This document shows positions 1-7,347 of a DNA stretch of 16,928 bases, piece by piece. The notes under the pieces are model-generated. The model had not been told where the DNA came from. It was given only the letters and a program-made list of their open reading frames with translations, and searched no databases. Positions within the stretch are counted from its first letter, which is position 1. The number at the start of each line of letters is the position of its first letter. The translations under genes and the position numbers were made by a program. The DNA is from JBJXHG01 sp046160865 (GTDB lineage: Bacteria > Planctomycetota > UBA1135 > GCA-002686595), in NCBI GenBank assembly GCA_046160865.1, contig JBJXHG010000093.1, positions 1 to 16,928 of the forward strand. The letters are read 5' to 3'.

Positions 1-104
1 GTTGCTCGGGTTCGGAAACCTGACAGGTTGCCTGCACCCTCGCGCCTTGCCAGCGACGACGATCTCGACCTTGGTGAGAGCGAACTTCTGACTCAGGACA
101 CTAG
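1..104 (+). repeat. 104-bp dispersed repeat, copy A (left end)
   Basis: The first 104 bases are the reverse complement of 16801-16904 with only two mismatches that I can see (near positions 77 and 86). The inner boundary is the tetramer CTAG at 101-104; beyond it the two copies are unrelated. The repeat contains the palindrome AACCTGACAGGTT at 18-30. It starts at the first base of the window, so its outer boundary is unknown. Read in the direction of the neighbouring minus-strand gene, it begins 108 nt after the stop codon with CTAGTGTCCTGAGTCAG. The same orientation relative to a gene is seen at the right end. It could be the end of a multicopy mobile element or a structured 3' repeat. Confidence 0.9.
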
Positions 105-212
105 CCGCGCAAAAGTGACCGCGCCGATCGCGAGGTCCGTCACTGGACCGTCAGCGCACGCGCGCCTCCGGCCTGCCGTCGACGCCGCGGAAGTCGCGCC
201 GCGCGCCGCGCG

Positions 213-1814
213 TCACGGAACGGGGACGACGGTGGCCGCGAATCCGGAATGAGCGAGCGGGACGTGCTGCACCGTCTGCGTCGCGCGATCGAACACGTAG
301 AGCTCGCCCGGAGTCGATCCCGGCGCGCTCGTGCTGCGCGTGGAGAGCACGAGCTTGTTCGCGAGTGCGTCGTGGACGACCTCGATGTCCGACGGACCGA
401 CGTTGCCCCACTCGTGCGGGAACATCGTCCATGCGTTCGTGACGAGATCCACGAAGTAGAGCCGGCCGGGCTCGGTCGCCTCCTGCAGCAGGATGTCGCC
501 CGCGCGGTCGAGCACCCACAGGCCGTCCTCCTCGGGCTCCAGCACGTGCGCGATCACGCGGTCGTTCCATTCGGGCGGCACCGGCAGATCGATTATGGGC
601 CCCGTCGCGGAGAGCGGCGTCGTGCGAAAGAATCCTTGTGACGTGAGCCCGAACGTGCGTCGGAACAGGATCAAGCGGTCGACGTTCGGCAGCGCTGCCA
701 TCGTGATGTGGAAATGCGGCGGGTCGAACTGCACGGAAGTCACGGGCGTCCAGGGCGACAGGTCGATGCGTGTGAGCGACGAGCGTGGATCGAGTCCACC
801 CGGATCGAGTCCACCCGGATGCGCCGTGACGATCACTTGTCCTGCCGCGAAGAGCATCTCGTCGATCCGCTGGAACGGCACGCCTGTCTCGCCGACCGCG
901 ATCGCGCCGAGGTCCGTCCACGTCACGAGGTCGATGCGCCGCACGAACGAGTCGTGGTCCAAGTCCTCGATCTCGGCGATGTACGCCTCCGTTCGCGCCG
1001 CGTTCAAGCACCAGCGATCGAGCGCGGGCTTCGGCAGCGAAAGCTGCGCGACCACCTGACCCGTCGCCAAGTCGACGGCGGAGAGCCGCGCCGGAATCGG
1101 CTGCGGCAAGGCGCTCGCCGAGCCGAGCTCCAGCACGAGCGCGCGGTTGCCGTCCTCATCGAGGAAGATGCGTGGCGTCGCGCCTTGAAACGGCACCGTG
1201 TCGAGCACCGCGCCAAAGAACGGGTCGAAGATCACGAGCTCGCCCGCGCTCGCCATCACGGCGCCGCGCGCGAAGCTCGGCGAGAACACCGGCTCGACGA
1301 CGCCGATGTTGGGGGCGGCACCGAGCGGCACCGTGGCGATGATGGCGTCGTGCACCGCGCTCGCGATGACGAGCTCCGCGAGCGCCGGATCGCCGCCGTC
1401 GGTCTCGCGCGAGTCGACGTACACGCGCGTGCCGAGCAGACGCACGTGGACGCCGCGCGAGAGCACCTTGCCGGCCGGCGCGGACGGATCGTCGATCAGC
1501 GCTTGGAAGTGCGCTTCGACTTCGGCGAGGGCCGCGTCGAGCGGAATCGGAAGCTGCACGGTCCAGCGTCCGTTCGCGTTCGTCGTGCCGAGCGCGACGC
1601 GGTGCGAGCTGTGGCGCTCGATCTCGAGCAATCCGAACGCCGTCGCGACGTGCGCAGCGCGCGGGCTGTAGAGCAGCACGGCCGGCTGGTTCGCCGGTGC
1701 GCCGGCGACGCGGATCTGGAGCGTGCGTCCGAGGAACGGAGCGCTGTGATGAAGGCTCGGCTGAGCCGTGGCGGCCGCGAGCGAAAGGAGAACGTGCGCG
1801 AGCAGCGAGTGCAT
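213..1814 (-). CDS. Secreted beta-propeller-like hypothetical protein (533 aa)
   Basis: The start is the ATG at 1814-1812, chosen over an upstream in-frame start at 1925 because a strong GGAGGTG ribosome site lies six to seven bases before it and a signal peptide follows directly (MHSLLAHVLLSLAAATA, cleavage near residue 17). Residues about 20-125 resemble the small beta-sandwich domain frequent in planctomycete exported proteins, ending in the typical 'FQALIDDPSAPAGKVLSRGVHVR' type of sequence. The remainder (about 130-533) is a series of short beta-rich stretches such as 'LSAVDLATGQVV' and 'LYVFDRATQTV', as in YVTN/lactonase-type propellers. No catalytic motif is visible, so a binding or surface role is inferred. 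A 15-bp tandem duplication makes GGLDPGGLDP near residue 338. The gene is divergent from the DUF5916 gene, with 167 bp between the two starts. Confidence 0.82.
   Translation of the reverse strand: MHSLLAHVLLSLAAATAQPSLHHSAPFLGRTLQIRVAGAPANQPAVLLYSPRAAHVATAFGLLEIERHSSHRVALGTTNANGRWTVQLPIPLDAALAEVEAHFQALIDDPSAPAGKVLSRGVHVRLLGTRVYVDSRETDGGDPALAELVIASAVHDAIIATVPLGAAPNIGVVEPVFSPSFARGAVMASAGELVIFDPFFGAVLDTVPFQGATPRIFLDEDGNRALVLELGSASALPQPIPARLSAVDLATGQVVAQLSLPKPALDRWCLNAARTEAYIAEIEDLDHDSFVRRIDLVTWTDLGAIAVGETGVPFQRIDEMLFAAGQVIVTAHPGGLDPGGLDPRSSLTRIDLSPWTPVTSVQFDPPHFHITMAALPNVDRLILFRRTFGLTSQGFFRTTPLSATGPIIDLPVPPEWNDRVIAHVLEPEEDGLWVLDRAGDILLQEATEPGRLYFVDLVTNAWTMFPHEWGNVGPSDIEVVHDALANKLVLSTRSTSAPGSTPGELYVFDRATQTVQHVPLAHSGFAATVVPVP
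787..816. repeat. 15-bp tandem duplication inside the propeller gene
   Basis: Two exact copies of GGATCGAGTCCACCC stand at 787-801 and 802-816, followed by a partial third unit (GGAT). The unit length is a multiple of three, so the reading frame is kept and the protein gains one extra GGLDP unit. Replication slippage is the simplest origin. Confidence 0.95.
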
Positions 1815-1946
1815 GTGGCACCTCCGCGCGCATGCTACGCGAGCGGCGCCGCCAGCGCGTCCGGTGGTTTGTGCGTATCGTCGGAGCCGTGCGCGCCCCG
1901 CGTGCACGACTTGCGGCGCCGACACGCTGAGTTTGCATTCGGGCGG

Positions 1947-1974
1947 TTGAGCGTGCCCGCGGCGACGCTACGTT
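1947..1974 (+). promoter_or_regulatory. Possible sigma-70-like promoter giving a leaderless transcript
   Basis: TTGAGC at 1947-1952 and TACGTT at 1969-1974 are 16 bases apart. A transcript starting the usual seven or eight bases after the -10 box would begin at or next to the ATG at 1982. This fits the absence of any Shine-Dalgarno-like sequence before that ATG. The motif is weak and the region is GC-rich, so this is a suggestion only. Confidence 0.3.
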
Positions 1975-1981
1975 CGCTCGG

Positions 1982-4144
1982 ATGTCGTCCCCCGGACAGC
2001 GCGCTGCCGCCGTGCTCGCTCTCGTGCTGCTCGCGCCGCACGCGGGCGCACGCGACGTGCAGCGGCCGAGCGCGGTCGCGAAGCGCATCGACAAGCCGCC
2101 CGTCATCGACGGGCGCCTCGATGACGAGGCGTGGCTCGCCGCGGATCCGATCGGCGAGCTGACCCAGGTCGAGCCCGACTGCGGCGCACCTCCGACCGAG
2201 CGCACCGAGGTGCGCGTGCTGTACGACTCGGAGCAGCTCTACATCGGTGTGCGTTGCTTCGACCGCGACGTGGACGGGATCATCGGCACGCAGATGGAGC
2301 GTGACGCGGTGCTCGATCCCGACGACCGCGTGGAGATCGTGATCGACACGTACCTCGATCGCCGCAACGCGTACTTCTTCCAGATGAATCCCGTCGGCTC
2401 GAAGGGCGACGCGCTGATCACGAACAACGGTCAGGACTTCAACAAGCCGTGGGACGCGATCTGGGAGGGCAAGTCCTCGATCGATGCGCACGGTTGGAGC
2501 TTCGAGATGGCGCTGCCGTTCCAGACGCTCAACTTCGCGCCACACAAGAGCACGTGGGGCCTCAACGTCAACCGCTTCATCAAGCGTCGCAACGAGACCG
2601 ATCGCTGGACCGCGACGAGCGCCGATCAAGAGATCTTCGACATCGCGCTCGCCGGCAACCTGACCGGTCTCGAGGGATTGGAGCAAGGCCTCGGGCTCGA
2701 CGTCGTGCCGTTCTTCGTCGCGGATTGGACGAACGATCGCGAGCGCGACGGCGGTCCCGACAAGGACGTGCACGGCGAGCCGGGCCTCGACGTCTTCTAC
2801 AAGATCACTCCGAGCTTGACCGCGAGTCTCACGATCAACACCGACTTCGCCGAGACCGAGGCCGACGCGCGGCAGATCAACCTCACGCGCTTCCCGCTGT
2901 TCTTTCCCGAGAAGCGCGACTTCTTCCTGCAAGAAGCCGGCATCTTCGAGTTCGCGGATCTCGGAGGTGACTTGATCCCGTTCTTCAGCCGGCGCATCGG
3001 GCTCGATGCGAACGGCGAGGAAGTCCCGATCCTCGCGGGCGCGAAGGTCACGGGACGGCAAGGCGACTTCAACGTCGGCTTGATCGACGTGCAGACGAAG
3101 GACACGGACACGGCCGAGGGCACGAACTTGTTCGTCGGACGCATCGCGAAGAACGTCGGCGAGCAGTCCACCGTCGGCGGCATCTTCACGCACGGCAATC
3201 CGACCGGCACCGAGGACAACGCGCTGTACGGCCTCGACTACAACTTCCGCACGAGCAGCTTCGCGGGGGACAAGCAACTCGCGTCGAGCGTGTGGGGACT
3301 GCGCACACAGACCGAGGGTCTGAGCGGCGACGACTTCGCGTACGGCGCGCAGGTGTCGTACCCGAACGATCGCTGGTCGTGGCGGCTGTCGGCGCTGGAG
3401 ATCCAGCCGAACTTCGATCCGCGCCTCGGCTTCGTGCCGCGTCGCGACGTGCGCATCTACGAGGCCGAGCTCTTCTTCAGCCCGCGCTACGACTCGGCCG
3501 TTCGTCGCGTGCGCCACGGTGGCAGCTCGCGCGCCGTCACCGATCTCGACGGTCATCTCGAGACCTTCTACAACGAGCTGATCTTCGCGCACCTCGAGCT
3601 CGACGCGGGCGACGAGATCGCCTTCTACGCGACGCCGATCTACGAGGACTTGCCCGAGGACTTCGAGATCGCGGACGACGTGACGATCCCGGAGGGCGAG
3701 TACGGCTACTGGCGCTTCGGCATCGACGCCGAGTCCGCGTTGAAGCGTCCGGTGTCGGCCGGGCTCAACGTCGAGTACGGCGAGTTCTTCGACGGCCGGC
3801 GCTCCGACGCCGATTCGTCGCTCACGTGGCGCGCGAGCCGCTTCCTCACCGCGTCGATCGAGCACGGATACAGCGACATCGATCTCCAAGGTGGCAGCTT
3901 CGATACGCACGTCGGCCGCGCGCGCACGGTCGTGTCGTTCACCCCGGACATCTCGTGGTCGAGCTTCGTGCAGGTCGACAACGCGACCGATTCGCTGGGT
4001 GTCAACACTCGCCTGCGCTGGATCGTGAAGCCGGGCGAAGAGCTGTTCCTCGTGTTCAACGAGACGCTCGAGCGCGAGGACGGCAGCGTGCACCCGGTCT
4101 TCCAAGAGGTCGCGTTCAAGATCTCGTACACGCTGCGGTTCTGA
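1982..4144 (+). CDS. DUF5916 / CBM9-like outer-membrane beta-barrel protein (720 aa)
   Basis: The protein starts with a signal peptide (about residues 1-23, hydrophobic AAAVLALVLLAPHAGA). A CBM9/DOMON-like domain follows, marked by VIDGRLDDEAW at 41-51 and continuing to about residue 225 with the 'YFFQMNPVGSKGD' and 'GWSFEMALPFQTL' blocks typical of the family. The rest (about 240-720) matches DUF5916, including the hallmark FPEKRDFFLQEAGIFEF at about 307-323. It then runs through alternating beta strands to the C-terminal residues YTLRF. A final Phe is the usual signal for outer-membrane barrel insertion. Proteins of this family are thought to be surface carbohydrate-associated or transport barrels; the substrate is unknown. 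The ATG at 1982 has no clear ribosome site. The divergent neighbour encodes another exported protein. Confidence 0.9.
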   Translation: MSSPGQRAAAVLALVLLAPHAGARDVQRPSAVAKRIDKPPVIDGRLDDEAWLAADPIGELTQVEPDCGAPPTERTEVRVLYDSEQLYIGVRCFDRDVDGIIGTQMERDAVLDPDDRVEIVIDTYLDRRNAYFFQMNPVGSKGDALITNNGQDFNKPWDAIWEGKSSIDAHGWSFEMALPFQTLNFAPHKSTWGLNVNRFIKRRNETDRWTATSADQEIFDIALAGNLTGLEGLEQGLGLDVVPFFVADWTNDRERDGGPDKDVHGEPGLDVFYKITPSLTASLTINTDFAETEADARQINLTRFPLFFPEKRDFFLQEAGIFEFADLGGDLIPFFSRRIGLDANGEEVPILAGAKVTGRQGDFNVGLIDVQTKDTDTAEGTNLFVGRIAKNVGEQSTVGGIFTHGNPTGTEDNALYGLDYNFRTSSFAGDKQLASSVWGLRTQTEGLSGDDFAYGAQVSYPNDRWSWRLSALEIQPNFDPRLGFVPRRDVRIYEAELFFSPRYDSAVRRVRHGGSSRAVTDLDGHLETFYNELIFAHLELDAGDEIAFYATPIYEDLPEDFEIADDVTIPEGEYGYWRFGIDAESALKRPVSAGLNVEYGEFFDGRRSDADSSLTWRASRFLTASIEHGYSDIDLQGGSFDTHVGRARTVVSFTPDISWSSFVQVDNATDSLGVNTRLRWIVKPGEELFLVFNETLEREDGSVHPVFQEVAFKISYTLRF

Positions 4145-4222
4145 CCGCGGCGCGCGGGCGGGAGTGCTCGAGCGCGGGCCGGATTTCATGGGAACGTGAA
4201 CCAGAGCCGCGCCTCCTTACGT

Positions 4223-4393
4223 CCTTAGAGCACGTCCTAGAACCTCGCCGCGGCCCGAGGGCGAGCGAGTCGATGCGGCGCAAGAAGAGCCGACGATGCG
4301 TATTGACGAAGAAATACGCAGAGGAGGTTCGACGCCGCGCCGCGGCGGCGCAGCCGCCCGAAGCCCGACGAGGTTTTAGGACGTGCGCTTAGG
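4223..4393. mobile_element. 171-bp MITE-like element with 25-bp terminal inverted repeats
   Basis: The arm at 4223-4247 (beginning CCTTAGAGCACGTCCTAG) pairs with the arm at 4369-4393 (ending TTTTAGGACGTGCGCTTAGG) at 22 of 25 positions. The interior holds a perfect 8-bp stem, TGCGTATT (4297-4304) with AATACGCA (4313-4320), and further GC-rich self-complementary stretches. It carries no convincing gene. It fills most of the 324-bp gap between the DUF5916 gene and the first giant repeat-protein gene. A miniature inverted-repeat transposable element fits best; a folded non-coding RNA or a large bidirectional terminator is also possible. Confidence 0.65.
4297..4320. other. Perfect 8-bp hairpin inside the 171-bp element
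   Basis: TGCGTATT and AATACGCA flank the eight-base loop GACGAAGA. The stem is AT-richer than its surroundings and sits near the centre of the element, as expected for the tip of a long folded structure. Confidence 0.8.
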
Positions 4394-4468
4394 GGAGAAT
4401 CTCCGGGGCGTCGCGCCTTGGGCAGCTCACCGCACGCGTTCGTGAAGAGACGAAATGAGATCACACAC

Positions 4469-7324
4469 ATGAACATCGGCGGCATGCGCGTCGGCTTGGC
4501 GCTCGTCTTCGCTCCCGTCATCGCCCTCGTCACCGCATCGGAGCTCGCGACCGCGCAGTGCCCGGAGTGGAGTGGGGGCTTCGAGCTCCGCGGGACGGAT
4601 CACACGGTCTACGCGCTCGAGGTGCTCGACACCGGCAGCGGTCCGCGCCTGTACGCCGGAGGCGCGTTTGGCACCGTCGGCGGAACGCGCTCGAACTTCG
4701 TCGCGCGCACGGACGGCAGCGCGTGGTCGGCGATGCCCGGCCTCACCAATCAGGGCTCCGGGTGGGCGCTCGCGCTCACGAGCTTCGATTCCGGCAGTGG
4801 TGCCGAGATCTTCGCCGCCGGCTTCCTTGTCGCGAATGGTCAGGCCACTCCGGCTGGCCTCGCGAAGTGGGACGGTGTCGCGTGGGCGCCCGTGCAGCCG
4901 CCGATCCCGACGACGAGCATCGCGCGCTCGTTCGCGGTGTTCGACGACGGCTCCGGACCGCAGCTCTACGTCGGCACGTCGAACGGCGTGTTCGCCTGGG
5001 ACGGCGCGAGCTGGACGACGATCACGACCGCGCCGGCATTCGAGCTCGCGGTGTTCGACGATGGATCCGGGCGCGCGCTCTACGCGGCCGGAACGTTCAC
5101 GCAGATCTCCGGCGTGCCGGCGAATCGCGTGGCGAAGTGGAACGGTAGCACGTGGTCTGCGCTCGGCAGCGGAGTCAGCGGGCCCGTCGGACCGCGCATC
5201 GACACGCTCGCCATGCACGACTTCGGCGCCGGTGCACGGCTGATCGCGGGCGGTCGCTTCACGAGCGCAGGCGGATCGCCGGCGAACAACATCGCCATGT
5301 GGGACGGTGCCACTTGGTCGCCGCTCGGCAGCGGTCTCGACGGCTTCGAGGTGCGCGTCGAGGCGATGGCGAGCTACGACGGCGGCGATGGTTCCGCGCT
5401 CTATGTCGGCGGTGATTTCGAGACCGCCGGCGGCGTTCCCGCGAACAGCCTCGCGCGCTTCGACGGCGCGACTTGGTCCGCGCTCGGCACGGGGATCGTG
5501 CAAGGCATCACGCAGACCGCGTACCAGATGTACCACGCGCCCGTCTCGGCGCTCGTCGTGCACGACGCGGGCGGCGGTCCGCGGCTCGTCGTCGGCGGTG
5601 CGTTCAGCTCGGCGGGCGGCGTCGATGCCGTCAATCTCGCGCAGTGGGACGGGACGAGTTGGTCGCGCGTCGTCGAAGGCCAAGGCTTCATGGATCCGAT
5701 CCGCGCGCTGACCGTTGGCGACGACGGCACGGGCGGCGGTCCGACGGTGTTCGCCGGCGGCACGGACTTCCTCGGCTTGAGCCCGACCCAATTGAGCTCG
5801 AGCCACGTGTGGAAGTGGACCGGCGCGAGCTGGCAGTCGATCGGCGCGCTCAACGGCGGGATCAAAGCGCTGCTCTTCTTCTCGGAAACGCCGGGCGCAT
5901 GCGCGCGACTCCATGCGGCCGGCTCGTTCACCGAGATCGGCGGCGTCGCCGCGAACAACATCGCGCGCTGGAACGGTGCGACGTGGGAACCGCTCGGTGT
6001 CGGCACGAGCGGCATCGTCAACGCGCTCGCGATCTACGATCGCGGTTCCGGGCCGGAGCTCGTCGCCGCGGGAGAGTTCGAGACCGCGGGCGGCGCCAGC
6101 GCATTTCACATCGCACACTGGAACGGTTCGAGCTGGGGGCCCATGGGCTCGATCAGCGGCCCCGTCAACGCGCTCGAAGTGTTCGACGACGGAATCGGCA
6201 CGCGCCCGGCGCTGTACGTCGGTGGCGAATTCCATCTCGTGGGGAGCAACGGCGTCACGATCGCGTGCGAGAACCTCGCGCGCTGGGATGGCACGAGCCA
6301 CACACCGGTCGGTGCGTTCGACGGCCTCAACGGCGGCGAGGTCTTCGCGCTGCGCGTCTGGGACGATGGCCTCGGCGGCGGGCCGGCGCTCTACGTCGGA
6401 GGAGACATCTCGTCCGTCGGGGGCGTCGCGGCATGCGGCATTGCGCGCTGGAACGGCAGCGCATGGTCCGCGGTGGGATCGGGGAACTGTGCCACGACAC
6501 CCGTGCGCTCGTTCCTCGCGCTCGCAGCGTTCGACGACGGCAGTGGACCCGCGCTCTTCGGCGGCGGATCCCTCTACTTCGGCACGGATCCGACCGGCGC
6601 GAGCGGCATCGCGAAGTGGGATGGCACGACGTGGACCTTGCTCGACGGTGGACTGATCGAAGTCGAGACGTTCGATCACGTCGACGTCCCGGGCGTCCCG
6701 AGCGCGCTCGTCGCGTTCGACGGTCGCGACGGCGAGAGTCCGTCGCTCTTCATCGGCGGCCGCTTCCGTTTCGCTGGCGACGAGGGCTCGAGCAACATCG
6801 CGCGTTGGCAGGGCTGCACGCTGCCGCCCGGCAACGGCTTCTGCTTCGGCGACGGATCGCTTGGCGTCCCGTGTCCGTGCGCGCCTCCGAACGTCGTTCC
6901 GAATCCCAGTGGCGCGCCCGATGCGGGTTGCGCGAACGCGTTCCAGCTCGAAGGCGCGAAGCTCTACGCATCCGGACGCACGAACCCGGACAACGTCGTG
7001 CTGCAAGGCAGCGGGCTGACGCCGAGCGGCTACACGCTCTTCTTCGTCGGCACTGCCGAGATCGCGGCCGGCATCGCGTACGGCGACGGCGTGCGTTGCA
7101 CAGGTGGAGCGCTCGTGCGTTTCGGTCCGCAGTTCGCGACTTGCGGCAGCGTGCGCTATCCGAATCCTGCGCTGGGCCACACACTCCCACTCTCCGTGGT
7201 GAGCAGCGTGACGCCGGGCAGCGGACAAACGCGTTGGTACCAGGGTTTCTACCGCCACGCCGTGCCGAACTTCTGCAACAGCGGCACGACGAACTTCACG
7301 AGCGGTTACCGGATCGTGTGGTGA
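4469..7324 (+). CDS. Giant secreted propeller-repeat protein, paralogue 1 (951 aa)
   Basis: I place the start at the ATG at 4469, which gives a normal signal peptide (MNIGGMRVGLALVFAPVIAL..., cleavage near TATA/QCPEW). An upstream in-frame ATG at 4418 would add a charged 17-residue extension. After the C-x3-SGGF motif come 14 repeats of about 50-60 residues with the core 'ALYVGGDFETAGGVPANSLARFDGATWSALGTG', joined by 'ALxVFDDGSGP' linkers. Residues 783-951 form the Cys-rich C-terminal domain (FCFGDGSLGVPCPCAPP ... YRIVW). Fourteen units suggest two seven-bladed beta-propellers. The protein is presumably extracellular or cell-surface; the ligand is unknown and no catalytic residues are evident. 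It is followed after 23 bp by a paralogue, so an operon is likely. It is the most divergent of the three. Confidence 0.9.
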   Translation: MNIGGMRVGLALVFAPVIALVTASELATAQCPEWSGGFELRGTDHTVYALEVLDTGSGPRLYAGGAFGTVGGTRSNFVARTDGSAWSAMPGLTNQGSGWALALTSFDSGSGAEIFAAGFLVANGQATPAGLAKWDGVAWAPVQPPIPTTSIARSFAVFDDGSGPQLYVGTSNGVFAWDGASWTTITTAPAFELAVFDDGSGRALYAAGTFTQISGVPANRVAKWNGSTWSALGSGVSGPVGPRIDTLAMHDFGAGARLIAGGRFTSAGGSPANNIAMWDGATWSPLGSGLDGFEVRVEAMASYDGGDGSALYVGGDFETAGGVPANSLARFDGATWSALGTGIVQGITQTAYQMYHAPVSALVVHDAGGGPRLVVGGAFSSAGGVDAVNLAQWDGTSWSRVVEGQGFMDPIRALTVGDDGTGGGPTVFAGGTDFLGLSPTQLSSSHVWKWTGASWQSIGALNGGIKALLFFSETPGACARLHAAGSFTEIGGVAANNIARWNGATWEPLGVGTSGIVNALAIYDRGSGPELVAAGEFETAGGASAFHIAHWNGSSWGPMGSISGPVNALEVFDDGIGTRPALYVGGEFHLVGSNGVTIACENLARWDGTSHTPVGAFDGLNGGEVFALRVWDDGLGGGPALYVGGDISSVGGVAACGIARWNGSAWSAVGSGNCATTPVRSFLALAAFDDGSGPALFGGGSLYFGTDPTGASGIAKWDGTTWTLLDGGLIEVETFDHVDVPGVPSALVAFDGRDGESPSLFIGGRFRFAGDEGSSNIARWQGCTLPPGNGFCFGDGSLGVPCPCAPPNVVPNPSGAPDAGCANAFQLEGAKLYASGRTNPDNVVLQGSGLTPSGYTLFFVGTAEIAAGIAYGDGVRCTGGALVRFGPQFATCGSVRYPNPALGHTLPLSVVSSVTPGSGQTRWYQGFYRHAVPNFCNSGTTNFTSGYRIVW

Positions 7325-7335
7325 ACGCACGCAGC

Positions 7336-7340
7336 GAGGA
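7336..7340 (+). promoter_or_regulatory. Ribosome binding site that decides a GTG start
   Basis: GAGGA at 7336-7340 lies seven bases before the GTG at 7348. The nearer ATG at 7343 is out of frame with the protein. The in-frame GTG at 7321 overlaps the previous stop codon and has no such site. This selects 7348 as the start of paralogue 2. Confidence 0.7.
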
Positions 7341-7347
7341 CGATGAC

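Noticed and set aside
1..104. Integron attC site
   Set aside because: The length would fit, but the required RYYYAAC and GTTRRRY end motifs are not present in a paired arrangement, and no integrase or cassette array is seen.
1835..4189. A 784-codon open frame on the minus strand, antisense to the DUF5916 gene
   Set aside because: It is the codon-biased shadow of the plus-strand gene in very GC-rich DNA. Its product is Arg/Glu/Val-rich without domains, while the plus-strand product has a signal peptide and family hallmarks. The same reasoning removes the long minus-strand frames at 4427-7330, 8515-10146 and 10091-12460.
5473..7347. The long upstream extension of the paralogue 2 reading frame
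   Set aside because: It overlaps paralogue 1 in another frame, is Arg-rich and has no fold. The signal peptide and ribosome site place the true start at the GTG at 7348.
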